Shown here: in pieces, positions 1-8,471 of the stretch
How positions within the stretch are numbered: position 1 is the first letter of the stretch
Layout: every line of letters begins with the position of its first letter
Made by a program: the position numbers and the translations under genes
DNA from: CAYYOS01 sp964473355
GTDB lineage: Bacteria > Pseudomonadota > Gammaproteobacteria > Burkholderiales > REEB80
Reading direction: 5' to 3'
Length of the DNA: 31,227 bases
Assembly: GCA_964473355.1 (NCBI GenBank)
Contig: CAYYOS010000009.1
Location: 1 to 31,227 of the forward strand
Notes under the pieces: model-generated
Seen by the model: the letters and a program-made list of their open reading frames with translations, nothing else
The model's database searches: none
Told to the model about the DNA's origin: nothing

Positions 1-713
1 TCCCTGATTATCGGGGCTCCGACGAACGACGTACTTATGTGTTACCCATTCCCTCTCTCATTTATCGGGGTGAGTCGCTTATAATTGATCGCCAGCGGGT
101 GCGTGGGATGTTGTTTAAAGGCGAGCGGGTTAATCTGGACGTTAGTATGAACGCCTCCGTACCCGTAAACAGTGACGATAGCGTAGTCCGGCAGGGGATG
201 CCCGATCTGGACCCGACGGTGGAAATTGGGCCATCCTTAGAAGTGCTGCTTTACCAGAATAAACGCGACAATCTCAAGGCTACCTTACAGCTGCCGTTAC
301 GGTATGTGATTGCCAGCGATTTTTCTAGTGTTCATAGCGCAGGGTGGGTTTTTAGTCCAAAAATTAATCTCAATCTTGCTAATCCGTCGGGATGGAATTA
401 CGGTTTTAGTTTTGGTCCGTTATTTGCAACGCGCCAAAATCACGCTTATTTTTATAATGTCGCCCCCCAATACGCCACCGTCGGACGTCCCGCTTTCGAG
501 GCTAGCGGTGGGTATAGCGGCAGTGAGGCAACGGTTAGCATTAGCCGTCGTTTCGAGCAATTATGGGTAGGGGCATTTGTGCGCGCGGGTTACCTTGGTG
601 GGGCAAAGTTTGTCGATAGCCCTTTGGTAAAATCTGAAAACCACATCACCGCGGGATTTGGGCTCGCGTGGGTCTTCGCAAAATCTTCAAGGAAAGTAGA
701 AGCAGACGAATGA
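1..713 (+). CDS. MipA/OmpV family outer-membrane protein, 5' partial
   Basis: This is the C-terminal part of a MipA/OmpV-type outer-membrane beta-barrel or scaffold protein. The reading frame is open to the left edge: from base 3 it reads PDYRGSDERRTYVLPIPSL, the conserved N-terminal family segment (PDY.GSD...YV.P.P...YRG). The in-frame GTG at 39 is therefore internal, and the true start and signal peptide lie outside the window. The rest shows alternating beta-strand patterns (LEVLLYQN, LRYVIASDF, GFSFGPLFA, GAFVRAGYL) and a C-terminus GFGLAWVFA followed by a short polar tail. The stop overlaps the start of the acyl carrier protein gene (ATGA), so the two are probably translationally coupled. 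That places an outer-membrane protein inside the polyene operon. Its role there is not known from sequence; the family is linked to peptidoglycan synthesis complexes (MipA) or osmolarity (OmpV). Confidence 0.85.
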   Translation, partial: PDYRGSDERRTYVLPIPSLIYRGESLIIDRQRVRGMLFKGERVNLDVSMNASVPVNSDDSVVRQGMPDLDPTVEIGPSLEVLLYQNKRDNLKATLQLPLRYVIASDFSSVHSAGWVFSPKINLNLANPSGWNYGFSFGPLFATRQNHAYFYNVAPQYATVGRPAFEASGGYSGSEATVSISRRFEQLWVGAFVRAGYLGGAKFVDSPLVKSENHITAGFGLAWVFAKSSRKVEADE

Positions 714-979
714 GTGATTTAACGAGTTTTGAACAGGAAGTAGGTCAATTAATTATTACGGCGGTAAACTTAGATATCTCCGTCGATGATATCGCACCCG
801 AACAACCGCTGTTTCGGGAAGGTTTAGGCTTGGATTCTATCGACATGCTGGAAATTGCCTTAGCTATCTCAAAAAAATATGGTCTCCAATTAAAATCAGA
901 TGATCGCAATAATACTGAGGTTTTCTCTTCTTTACGCGCCTTGGCCACACATATAGCGAGCAATCGTAAAACATCGTAA
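710..979 (+). CDS. Acyl carrier protein of the aryl-polyene-like cluster
   Basis: This is an 89-residue acyl carrier protein with the phosphopantetheine attachment motif GLDSID; the modified serine is Ser43. It would carry the growing polyene chain between the ligase, ketosynthase, reductase and dehydratases of the same cluster. I chose the ATG at 710 because it overlaps the upstream stop (ATGA) and gives the normal ACP length. A longer in-frame start at 668 would add 14 basic residues encoded inside the MipA gene and is unlikely. The sequence around helix II (LFREGLGLDSIDMLEIAL) is typical of the ACPs in APE and other type II synthases. APE clusters usually carry two ACPs (ApeE and ApeF); only one is seen here. 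The gene is followed by two small hairpins and a promoter-like site. Confidence 0.9.
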   Translation: MSDLTSFEQEVGQLIITAVNLDISVDDIAPEQPLFREGLGLDSIDMLEIALAISKKYGLQLKSDDRNNTEVFSSLRALATHIASNRKTS

Positions 980-1002
980 GCCGCGAATGCCGCGATACTT
1001 AT

Positions 1003-1035
1003 CGCCACGCTTGGCGCAATGCCATGGGAAATGGC
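1003..1035. terminator. Pair of small hairpins between ACP gene and next gene
   Basis: There are two perfect short inverted repeats in tandem. CGCCA (1003-1007) pairs with TGGCG (1012-1016) over a 4-base loop, and GCCAT (1021-1025) pairs with ATGGC (1031-1035) over a 5-base loop. Neither is followed by a clear T-run, so they may attenuate transcription or stabilise mRNA ends rather than form a classic intrinsic terminator. Confidence 0.35.
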
Positions 1036-1043
1036 CCGCCCCT

Positions 1044-1052
1044 TGCTATAAT
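1044..1052 (+). promoter_or_regulatory. Extended -10 promoter candidate (TGcTATAAT)
   Basis: A perfect TATAAT hexamer at 1047-1052 is preceded by TG at the extended -10 position. It lies about 45 bp upstream of the ATG at 1096. No convincing -35 hexamer is seen, which is acceptable for an extended -10 promoter. The site falls in the only long intergenic gap near the start of the cluster, so it may drive the genes from 1096 onward separately from the MipA-ACP pair. Confidence 0.5.
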
Positions 1053-1095
1053 AGGGGACTGACGCTTATTTTGGGCGACGGCCATTGCCTATTTT

Positions 1096-1713
1096 ATGAA
1101 GCTTAGAATTCTACTCACCCTTATTTTTTTCATCGCCTATCCACTAGCGGTGCACTTTGCCATCCTCAATCATCAATCTTATTTCGCAGCGATATTGGTT
1201 ACTGGCGTATTTGTTTTTTATCTCCTCCTCGCCGCTACTATGCAATCAGGTCTTCGAGCATTTGTTACCGCTCTTGCAGCTATTCTCGTCGCTGGGCTCC
1301 CGTTTTTTTTCGAGCAGTTTTTAATTTATTGGGTATATATTTTTCCGGTCGCCATCTACCTACTTTTATTTTGGGTCTTTGCACGCACCCTAAAGCAAGG
1401 GAAAGAACCCCTAATTACCGGTATTTCCCGGCTTGAAAGAGGTGGCGTGGTGCCCGCCGACTTGCTGGGGTACACGCGCGGACTTACCACTTTTTGGAGC
1501 GTATTTTTTATACTCATGGCGATAAGCTCGATACTACTTAGTTTTCTTGCACCCTTGCACGTGTGGTCGTACTTTTCCAACGTATTGAGTTACGTTTTAA
1601 TCGCAGCTTTTTTTCTGCTTGAATATCCATTTAGAATTTTGCGTTTTCCTCATCACCAACATAGCTCCCCGTTTAAAATTATGCGTCGAATTGCGCTAAA
1701 TGGTTTGAATTGA
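1096..1713 (+). CDS. COG4648-type integral membrane protein of APE clusters
   Basis: This 205-residue, strongly hydrophobic protein has about six membrane segments: roughly residues 5-20, 28-48, 54-70, 74-95, 130-152 and 160-178. It ends in a basic, His-containing tail (FPHHQHSSPF). It matches the small COG4648-type membrane protein that sits next to the acyl-ACP ligase in aryl polyene clusters. Its molecular role is not established; a part in acyl or polyene handling at the inner membrane is inferred from context only. Its TGA stop (1711-1713) shares one base with the ATG of the ligase at 1713, so the two are coupled. The composition is AT-richer than the dehydrogenase-type genes downstream, as expected for a membrane protein. 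Confidence 0.75.
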   Translation: MKLRILLTLIFFIAYPLAVHFAILNHQSYFAAILVTGVFVFYLLLAATMQSGLRAFVTALAAILVAGLPFFFEQFLIYWVYIFPVAIYLLLFWVFARTLKQGKEPLITGISRLERGGVVPADLLGYTRGLTTFWSVFFILMAISSILLSFLAPLHVWSYFSNVLSYVLIAAFFLLEYPFRILRFPHHQHSSPFKIMRRIALNGLN

Positions 1714-3041
1714 TGGGCAGCCCCATACCGTTAATTGATTTAGCTGATGACTCCCCCATCGCTTGGGTGAATGGTGAGGTTATAACGCGGGCGAAATTTC
1801 TTCACGACGTGTGGACTTTAGCGGAGCGGCTGCCTGAACACGGCTTTGTGCTGAATCTGATGCAGGCACGATATACCTTTTTGGTGGGTTTTGCCGCAGC
1901 ATTAATTCGTAAACAAATTAGTTTGCTCCCTCCTAATCGAACGCCGCGCATGCTCGAAAAAATGCAGGCAGCTTATCCGGATTGTTATTGCCTCGCCGAT
2001 CAAAACGATGATGCGCCCGACAAATTCGAAGTCGTGCGTTACCAGGAAGCGGCTGAGGATGTTTCCGGAAGTCATGTCGTGCCCTCTATCCTACCAGCGC
2101 AAACTGCGGTAATCAGCTTTACTTCCGGCACTACGGGGGAACCGCGGCCCTTCCCCAAAACATGGGGTGGATTAAAAGCCAGTATCGTAGCCCAATCTAG
2201 GGCTTTACCCTGGGACGGCATAAAGCTAGCTGGCGTTGTAGGAACGGTACCGCCGCAACATATGTTTGGATTAGAATCTACCGTTTTAACTCCTCTATTC
2301 CTTGGTCACCTGTTGGTAAATGACCGTCCGTTTTTTACTGCCGATATTCGTGCTGTGTTAGAGAACCTTAACGCCCCCCGGGTACTTGTTACCACGCCAT
2401 TACATATTCGCTCGCTTTTAGAGGAACGCGCATCGCTACCGCAACTTGAATTTATTTTATCCGCTACCGCGCCTTTATCCTTAGAGTTGGCCAAGCAAGC
2501 AGAGAAAACGTTTGCGGCGCCTGTGTACGAAATTTATGGCTGCACCGAAACCGGCACGCTAGCGAGCCGCCGCACCATTGAAGGGGAAAATTGGAGCTTA
2601 CACGATGGCGTATCTTTAGCAGCCGTGAATGGCGGCGTCATTGCTAAGGGCGGGCACGTACCCAAGGCGACGCCTTTGTGCGACTTATTAGAGTTAGTCA
2701 ACGATCAAGAATTTAGATTGCAGGGAAGAATAAGCGATCTGGTAAACATTGCGGGAAAGCGCGCCTCCTTAGGAGACCTTAACTTTGCATTAAATGAGAT
2801 CCCGGGCGTCATCGATGGCGTTTTTTTTCTTCCCGACCATCTCGAGCAAGGGGTGCGTCTTACCGCATTTGTGGTTGCCCCTCAGTTGAGCGCCGCGCAG
2901 ATTTTAAGCGCACTGCGCGACAAGGTGGATGAAGTATTTTTGCCTCGTCCCTTGCATTTAGTAGCTGCGTTGCCCAGAACTGAGACCGGGAAGCTACCCC
3001 GTGAGGCTTTATCTCACCTACAGGCAATGGTCACGCAATGA
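1713..3041 (+). CDS. apeH: AMP-dependent acyl/aryl-ACP ligase (ApeH-like)
   Basis: This is a 442-residue adenylate-forming enzyme (ANL superfamily) that would activate a carboxylic acid starter with ATP and load it on the ACP. It has the P-loop-like motif TSGTTGEPRPFPK from residue 137, YGCTE at 275-279, and a C-terminal catalytic lysine in TETGKLPREAL (Lys427). At 442 residues it is short for the superfamily, as expected for the APE ligases. An in-frame TTG three bases upstream is possible, but the ATG at 1713 overlaps the preceding stop by one base (TGATG) and is preferred. The 3' end overlaps the dehydratase start by 4 bp (ATGA). Substrate cannot be read from the sequence; in APE clusters it is thought to be a benzoate or cinnamate derivative. 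The apeH symbol follows the published APE nomenclature as I recall it. Confidence 0.85.
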   Translation: MGSPIPLIDLADDSPIAWVNGEVITRAKFLHDVWTLAERLPEHGFVLNLMQARYTFLVGFAAALIRKQISLLPPNRTPRMLEKMQAAYPDCYCLADQNDDAPDKFEVVRYQEAAEDVSGSHVVPSILPAQTAVISFTSGTTGEPRPFPKTWGGLKASIVAQSRALPWDGIKLAGVVGTVPPQHMFGLESTVLTPLFLGHLLVNDRPFFTADIRAVLENLNAPRVLVTTPLHIRSLLEERASLPQLEFILSATAPLSLELAKQAEKTFAAPVYEIYGCTETGTLASRRTIEGENWSLHDGVSLAAVNGGVIAKGGHVPKATPLCDLLELVNDQEFRLQGRISDLVNIAGKRASLGDLNFALNEIPGVIDGVFFLPDHLEQGVRLTAFVVAPQLSAAQILSALRDKVDEVFLPRPLHLVAALPRTETGKLPREALSHLQAMVTQ

Positions 3042-3331
3042 AGATTGAGAATTCAGTCGGGATCAGCCCCACGCATCCTGCGCTTGCAGGTCACTTTCCC
3101 GGCAATCCAATTATTCCCGGCGTGGTACTTTTGGACGAGGTACTCGCAGCCGCGCAAACTATTTACGGCGAGGAGATAATGTTAGCCGGCCTTCCTCAGG
3201 TAAAATTCCTCCTACCGCTACGCCCTCGCAGGGCGTTTTCCATTGAATTTACCGGCCAGGGTAATCACCTCAAATTTATTTGCGCCTCGGAAAATAAGGT
3301 AATTGCCACCGGTCAATTAGATTTGCTGTAA
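3038..3331 (+). CDS. apeI: Small hot-dog 3-hydroxyacyl-ACP dehydratase (ApeI-like)
   Basis: This 97-residue single hot-dog-fold protein has the FabZ/ApeI signature HFPGNPIIPGVVLLDEV. The catalytic histidine is His19, and an acidic residue (Asp33) sits at the position of the second active-site residue. It would dehydrate 3-hydroxyacyl-ACP to enoyl-ACP in each elongation cycle. In the characterised APE system the small dehydratase ApeI forms a complex with the larger ApeP; the ApeP-like partner here is at 9265. The start overlaps the ligase by 4 bp and the stop TAA shares its last base with the next ATG (TAATG). This makes a tightly coupled ligase, dehydratase and acyltransferase set. Confidence 0.85.
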   Translation: MKIENSVGISPTHPALAGHFPGNPIIPGVVLLDEVLAAAQTIYGEEIMLAGLPQVKFLLPLRPRRAFSIEFTGQGNHLKFICASENKVIATGQLDLL

Positions 3332-4197
3332 TGCGCGCCCTATGGTTGGAGCAGCCGGAGCGAGGCAGCCAATATCTCATGCGTTCCGTGGCCTATGTAG
3401 CTCGAGTTTTGGGGCGTAGACTCAGCCGCATTCTGCTCTACCCTATTTGCGCTTATTTTTTTATTTTTTCTGTTCATGCACGCCGCGCCTCGAAAAAGTA
3501 TCTGGGGAAAATATTAAGGCGCCGCGTATTTCCCTTCATGATTTTCCGACACTACTTTTACTTTGCCAGCACGATTTTGGATCGGGTCTTTTGGTTATCG
3601 GATAACTATGACAATTTCAACATTCAAATTCATGCTGATCGGGCCATAGAAGACAGCTTGGGTCGCGGTGGGTGTATATTACTCGGCTCACATCTAGGCA
3701 GCTTTGAAATTTTGCGGATTCTCGGGATACGCAATCGCGGTTTGATAATAAATATCTTAATGGTGCGCGAAAATGCGGAAAAGATAAATGCAGTTATGCA
3801 AAGCATCAACCCCGAGCTTTGTCCGCGCATTATCGAAATGGATGGCCCGTTATCTATTTTGCGCGTTAAAGAATGCTTGGAGCGAGGTGAAATCGTCGGC
3901 ATGCTGGCCGATAGGATTTTGAGTCGAGATGACGCTGCGCCTTGCACATTTTTGGGTGAAGAAGCGAATTTTCCTCAAGGGCCATTCCAGCTGGCGAAAT
4001 TGCTCAATGCACCCATCGTATTGGGTTTCGGTTTATATGAGGGTGGTAACAATTACTCCATTTATCTTGAGCCCTTCGCGGTGAACGATACGGTGCCCAA
4101 GATGGTCTGCCGCTATACTGAGAGACTGGCGCACTATTGTCAGATCGCGCCTTACAACTGGTTTAACTTTTATGATATTTGGCATCATGCCGATTAA
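3331..4197 (+). CDS. LpxL/HtrB-like lysophospholipid acyltransferase
   Basis: This 288-residue membrane-associated acyltransferase of the LpxL/HtrB family carries the HX4E catalytic motif as HLGSFE (His121, Glu126). An N-terminal hydrophobic stretch near residues 33-48 (LYPICAYFFIFSVHA) would anchor it to the inner membrane. The later LADR segment near residue 195 also matches the family. In aryl polyene clusters an acyltransferase of this type is thought to attach the polyene or a fatty chain to the lipid anchor. The start shares a base with the upstream stop. The 3' end overlaps the LolA-like gene by 26 bp, or 11 bp if the later start of that gene is used. Confidence 0.85.
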   Translation: MRALWLEQPERGSQYLMRSVAYVARVLGRRLSRILLYPICAYFFIFSVHARRASKKYLGKILRRRVFPFMIFRHYFYFASTILDRVFWLSDNYDNFNIQIHADRAIEDSLGRGGCILLGSHLGSFEILRILGIRNRGLIINILMVRENAEKINAVMQSINPELCPRIIEMDGPLSILRVKECLERGEIVGMLADRILSRDDAAPCTFLGEEANFPQGPFQLAKLLNAPIVLGFGLYEGGNNYSIYLEPFAVNDTVPKMVCRYTERLAHYCQIAPYNWFNFYDIWHHAD

Positions 4198-4762
4198 TCG
4201 TTACGCGGCGGCTCTTGTCGGGACTCTGCTCACTTTTGGAACCATGGCGGCGGACTCCTTTACTGTGGAAGGCCTAATGAAAAGACTTTCCGAGGTAAAG
4301 CAGGCGCAAGTCGAATTTAGCGAAGTTAAAAAAATGGCCATTCTTACTGCACCCTTAAAAACCTCGGGGAAACTTGCTTATCGCGCGCCGACCTTTCTGG
4401 AAAAAGAAACGCTACAGCCCTATCGTGAGTTGCTACGCATAGACGGCAATAATATTTTTAGAGAAACGCAGCGCGGCCAAAAGCAAAGTTTTTCCTTGCA
4501 GGCGTATCCCGCCGTTTGGGCCTTCGTGGAAAGCTTTCGCGCAACCTTATCTGGTGATCTAAAGACGTTGGAAAAGTTTTACAAAGTTCGTCTGGACGGC
4601 AACGAAAAACAATGGCAATTGCTATTGTTACCCAAAGATCCGGAGATGGGCGAGTTAGTGCACGCAATACGCATAAGCGGTCAAGCGGGTCAGATCGTTT
4701 CTATCGAAACTCAAGAGGCCAGTGGCGATAGTTCGCTTATGACACTAAGTCGGCTTAAGTAA
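4187..4762 (+). CDS. LolA-like periplasmic lipid/polyene carrier
   Basis: This protein of about 191 residues has a cleavable signal peptide (ALVGTLLTFGTMAA, then DSFT), so it acts in the periplasm. The mature part resembles the outer-membrane lipoprotein carrier fold: an early amphipathic helix (VEGLMKRLSEVKQAQVEF) followed by strands such as GKLAYRAPTFLEKETL and a FRETQRGQKQSF turn. LolA-like proteins are standard members of APE clusters, next to the MMPL exporter, and are proposed to ferry the lipid-linked polyene to the outer membrane. ATG 4187 gives a compact signal peptide; ATG 4172 is an alternative that adds MIFGI. Neither has a clear Shine-Dalgarno sequence, so translation is probably coupled to the acyltransferase. 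Confidence 0.8.
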   Translation: MPINRYAAALVGTLLTFGTMAADSFTVEGLMKRLSEVKQAQVEFSEVKKMAILTAPLKTSGKLAYRAPTFLEKETLQPYRELLRIDGNNIFRETQRGQKQSFSLQAYPAVWAFVESFRATLSGDLKTLEKFYKVRLDGNEKQWQLLLLPKDPEMGELVHAIRISGQAGQIVSIETQEASGDSSLMTLSRLK

Positions 4763-4801
4763 TCGGCTCGTGTGATTGAAACCACTATTGTTCGCTAATC
4801 T

Positions 4802-7114
4802 ATGAGTTTTAAGAGCCCGCCGCTAGCAGTTTTAGCATGGCTATTGCTAATACTTAGCTGCGCTTGGTTTATCGGCACACGTCTAACCGTAAGCGCAGAT
4901 CTCACCGCTTTCTTACCGAAAGCCAAATCCCCCACAGAAAGCCTACTGGTTTCACAGCTTCGTGACGGCGTCGCGTCGCGGCTAATTTTAATTGCTATTG
5001 AAGGCGGCACCACGACATCTCGACTCCGCGCCAGCAAAGCGCTGGCTCAACGCTTGCGCGGCTACGACGCATTTACTTATGTAAACAATGGCGAGTTAGA
5101 AAAAAATAGTAAAGAGCGTGCGTTCTTATTTAACAATCGTTACTTACTCAGTCCCGTGGTTACCGCGCCGGGGTATTTTTCCGCTGCCGGGTTACACGCG
5201 GCTTTGCAAGAGAGCCTAGCGACGTTATCTTCACCCGCGGGCGGTTTATTTAAAACGCTGTTGCCGCGTGACCCAACCGGTGAAGTGCTACGCGTGGCTC
5301 AGTTATGGGCGCCCGCTAGCGGCCCAGCGATGCTCGATGGCGCATGGGCTTCCGCCGACGGCAAACGGGCTTTGCTGATTGCAGAAACACGCGCACCCGG
5401 CTTTGAAATCGAAACGCAGCGACACAATCAGACTTTAATAAAACACGCGTTTGCGGAATTAAAAATCCCGGAGGCGCGGCTTATATTAAGCGGGCCTAGC
5501 ATCTTTGCAGTGCAATCACGGGATCGTATTCATGGCGACGTCACGGTACTTTCCATTTTGGCTTTTATTTTGGTGTCCAGCATTTTACTGGTGAGTTATC
5601 GATCCATGCGATTGTGGTTGCTAGGCATGCTGCCGGTTATTAGCGGCATAGCGGCGGGCGTAGTGGCCGTTGCCTTAGGGTTTGGCACGGTGCACGCCAT
5701 CACACTAGGTTTTGGGGTAACGCTAATCGGCGAAGCAATTGATTATCCTACCTATTTATTTACACAAATGCGGCCTAATGAACATGTTCGGCAGACCGTT
5801 ACCCGTATTGGCCCTACCTTGCGCTTAGCGATACTCACAACCGTTTTCGGCAACATCGCGCTGCTGGCTTCGAGCTTTACAGGGCTCGCCCAGCTGGGTT
5901 TATTTTCGATTACCGGCATCGCTGCTGCGGGACTCGTCACGCGCTGGGTGCTACCCCATTTGGTGCCCAAGGATTTTACCTTTCGCAAGCCCGATAGCTT
6001 GGCCGCCCAACTGGAACTGTGGGTGCAGCGTGCCGCGAGTTTGCGTTGGCCACTCATTTTTCTGGCCGCGATTTCTCTCCTCTTTGTTGCGACGCAACGG
6101 CAGGACCTGTGGGACAACGATCTCGCGAATTTAAGTCCCGTGGACGAGGCATCGCGGCGTTTGGACGGCGAATTGCGCCGACAAATGGGCGCAGTGGATG
6201 CTCGCTACCTGCTTGTTGTGAGTGCCAAAACTAAAGAGGAGGCGCTACGCGCCAGCGAAGACTTGTTGCCGCAACTAGATGCTTGGGTGGCAAAAAAAAT
6301 TATAGTCGGTTTCGATCTCGCGGCACGCTATCTGCCCAGCGAAGCTACGCAAATAAGCCGGCAAAAAGCGCTGCCACTCGCGGCGGATCTGACTAGCAAT
6401 CTGCAAGCTGCGTTGCAATCCTTACCTTTTCAGCCGGGATTATTTCAGCCGTTCCTAGATGATGTGGCGCGCGCCAAAAGCCAACCGCTCATTACTGAGA
6501 CAGCATTAGCTGGCGGCGGTCTGCATTTAAAAGTTCGGGCTATGTTGTTTCCGCACCAAAATCAGTGGGTGGCCCTGATTCCGCTGCGCAATGTAAACGA
6601 CCCCGCGCTGCTAGAACACGAGGTGAAGAAACTAAATCGTCCCGCCGTAACATTTTTCGATCTTAAAGCCGGATCGAATCAAATCATCAATAGCTACCGC
6701 GGGGAAAACCTAAAGCTCTCTGGCCTAGGTTTGGTTGCCATCTATATCTTATTAGTTGTGGGACTAAAATCTTGGCGACAAGCTTTGCGCGTCATGGTCC
6801 CGGCAGTTTTCGCCATCATTGTAACGGTAGGCCTCTTAGCGCTCAGTGGGGAAAAACTATCGGTGTTCCATATGGCATCATTGTTATTGGTTGTGGGCAT
6901 CGGGCTGAACTATGCCTTGTTTTTTAATTCTCTTAATAGAGCAGACAACCGCAATACGATCTTTTCATTGTTAATTTGCAACCTGACTACCCTTGCCTCT
7001 TTTGGAGTGCTTTACTTCTCGGACACGCCGGTTTTACATGGCATCGGCATGACGGTGGCCATTGGTGCTTTTTTGTCTTTGATTTTCTCGGCGATTCTCG
7101 CACGCAACAAGTAG
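4802..7114 (+). CDS. MMPL/RND-type exporter of the polyene cluster
   Basis: This 770-residue inner-membrane RND-family exporter has the MMPL two-repeat architecture. One membrane segment near residues 8-26 is followed by a periplasmic domain (about 30-240), a five-helix block (about 245-400) with an acidic pair in GEAIDYPTYLF, one helix near 415-430, a second periplasmic domain (about 435-630) and a final five-helix block (about 635-765). The two halves mirror each other. In APE clusters this exporter is thought to extract the lipid-linked polyene from the inner membrane using the proton gradient and hand it to the LolA-like protein encoded just upstream. The start follows a 39-bp spacer without a clear ribosome-binding site. 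A 169-bp gap follows the gene. Confidence 0.9.
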   Translation: MSFKSPPLAVLAWLLLILSCAWFIGTRLTVSADLTAFLPKAKSPTESLLVSQLRDGVASRLILIAIEGGTTTSRLRASKALAQRLRGYDAFTYVNNGELEKNSKERAFLFNNRYLLSPVVTAPGYFSAAGLHAALQESLATLSSPAGGLFKTLLPRDPTGEVLRVAQLWAPASGPAMLDGAWASADGKRALLIAETRAPGFEIETQRHNQTLIKHAFAELKIPEARLILSGPSIFAVQSRDRIHGDVTVLSILAFILVSSILLVSYRSMRLWLLGMLPVISGIAAGVVAVALGFGTVHAITLGFGVTLIGEAIDYPTYLFTQMRPNEHVRQTVTRIGPTLRLAILTTVFGNIALLASSFTGLAQLGLFSITGIAAAGLVTRWVLPHLVPKDFTFRKPDSLAAQLELWVQRAASLRWPLIFLAAISLLFVATQRQDLWDNDLANLSPVDEASRRLDGELRRQMGAVDARYLLVVSAKTKEEALRASEDLLPQLDAWVAKKIIVGFDLAARYLPSEATQISRQKALPLAADLTSNLQAALQSLPFQPGLFQPFLDDVARAKSQPLITETALAGGGLHLKVRAMLFPHQNQWVALIPLRNVNDPALLEHEVKKLNRPAVTFFDLKAGSNQIINSYRGENLKLSGLGLVAIYILLVVGLKSWRQALRVMVPAVFAIIVTVGLLALSGEKLSVFHMASLLLVVGIGLNYALFFNSLNRADNRNTIFSLLICNLTTLASFGVLYFSDTPVLHGIGMTVAIGAFLSLIFSAILARNK

Positions 7115-7131
7115 CGGGGGCACGTAGTTTC

Positions 7132-7160
7132 TTGCGTTAACTGCCATCCTTCTTTATTAT
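7132..7160 (+). promoter_or_regulatory. Weak sigma70-like promoter candidate upstream of the ketosynthase
   Basis: TTGCGT (7132-7137) and TATTAT (7155-7160) are separated by 17 bp inside the 169-bp gap between the exporter and the ketosynthase. The -10 matches consensus at five of six positions, the -35 at only three. It could give the 7284-11161 biosynthetic block its own promoter. Confidence 0.3.
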
Positions 7161-7283
7161 TAGCCTAATTACAGGGCTTCTCGAACCCTCGGTACTAACG
7201 GCGGTTTAGCCATGAACCCCATGATTGAGGATGCCATAATCCAACTCAGGCATCTTACCTACCTGCGAAACCTTTAATTCTCG

Positions 7284-8471
7284 ATGGAACCCATAGCCTT
7301 AAGACATTTTACTTTAGTCAATAGCCTCGGCCGTGGCGTCGCCGCGACCCTGCGCGCCTTACATGCACGCACCTCCGGCTTGCAGTTTTGTGATTTCGAA
7401 ACTGCCGATTTAAATTGCTATATCGGGCGGGTAGCCGGCCTCGAGAATATGCCAGTAGTAGATAGGTTAGGCGCTTATGATTGCCGGAATAATCGTTTAG
7501 CGCAATTAGGATTAGAGCAAGATAACTTTGTTGAGGCCGTGCACCAGGCGAAAATGAAATACGGCAGTCATCGCATCGGTGTCATTATAGGTACCAGTAC
7601 CGCGGGCATTCATGTCACAGAACAGGCTTATCAGCACAAAGACCCGGTGACCGGTGAGCTCCCCCATAATTACAACTACCGCACCACGCACAACACTTTT
7701 TCCGTCGCCGATTTCACTCAACAGTATCTGTCACTCACGGGACCAGCCTGGGCAATTGCTACGGCCTGCTCTTCCAGTGCCAAAGTTTTTGCCAGCGCCT
7801 ATCGAATGATGGCGGCAAATATTTGCGATGCGGTGGTGGTGGGCGGCGTGGACAGTCTTTGCCTCACCACCTTGTACGGCTTTTCGTCCTTGGGCCTGGT
7901 CTCTACCCTGCCCTGTAGGCCATGTGATAAAGACCGCGACGGTATTTCGATAGGAGAGGCCGCAGGATTCGCGCTTTTAGAAAAACCTACGCCAGGCAAT
8001 CAAGTGCTTCTCTTGGGATACGGTGAAAGCAGTGATGGTTATCATATGTCCTCCCCTCACCCGGAGGGTCTGGGCGCTTTATTGGCAATGGAACGCGCGC
8101 TTACCAGCGCAAACCTTACACCCCAACAAATCGATTACATCAATCTGCATGGGACGGCGAGCCTCGCTAATGACAGCGCCGAAGATAAAGCGGTAGCGCA
8201 AATCTTTTCGAAACGTATTCCCAGTAGCTCCACTAAGGGATGGACCGGGCACACGTTGGGTGCGGCCGGGATCACCGAAGCCATTATCGCCGCCTTAAGC
8301 ATACAAAATAATTTTGTTCCCGGCACGCTAAATACCCAAGAATTGGATCCGCAATTCCAAAGCCGCATCGATCTTGAAAATTTTTCTACTGGGGTCAAAC
8401 ATGCGATGAGTAACTCCATCGGTTTTGGGGGGAACAATTGTAGTCTGATTTTTGGCGCTGGCGTGCCATGA
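7284..8471 (+). CDS. apeO: Beta-ketoacyl-ACP synthase, ApeO-like (KS)
   Basis: This 395-residue condensing enzyme of the FabF/KAS II type has a full active site: Cys162 in ATACSSSAK, His289 in NLHGTASLAND and His323 in GWTGHTLGAAG. It also has the C-terminal glycine-rich loop NSIGFGGNNCSLIF. It would extend the polyene chain on the ACP with malonyl units. The gene directly downstream overlaps by 4 bp and encodes a ketosynthase-like protein without the cysteine. That is the KS/chain-length-factor pairing described for ApeO and ApeC, in which the two form a heterocomplex. ATG 7284 is the first in-frame start after the intergenic gap. Confidence 0.9.
   Translation: MEPIALRHFTLVNSLGRGVAATLRALHARTSGLQFCDFETADLNCYIGRVAGLENMPVVDRLGAYDCRNNRLAQLGLEQDNFVEAVHQAKMKYGSHRIGVIIGTSTAGIHVTEQAYQHKDPVTGELPHNYNYRTTHNTFSVADFTQQYLSLTGPAWAIATACSSSAKVFASAYRMMAANICDAVVVGGVDSLCLTTLYGFSSLGLVSTLPCRPCDKDRDGISIGEAAGFALLEKPTPGNQVLLLGYGESSDGYHMSSPHPEGLGALLAMERALTSANLTPQQIDYINLHGTASLANDSAEDKAVAQIFSKRIPSSSTKGWTGHTLGAAGITEAIIAALSIQNNFVPGTLNTQELDPQFQSRIDLENFSTGVKHAMSNSIGFGGNNCSLIFGAGVP

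Noticed and set aside
5752..6117. 121-codon minus-strand ORF inside the MMPL exporter
   Set aside because: It is a shadow of the exporter gene, rich in Arg, Cys and Ser, with no family signature.
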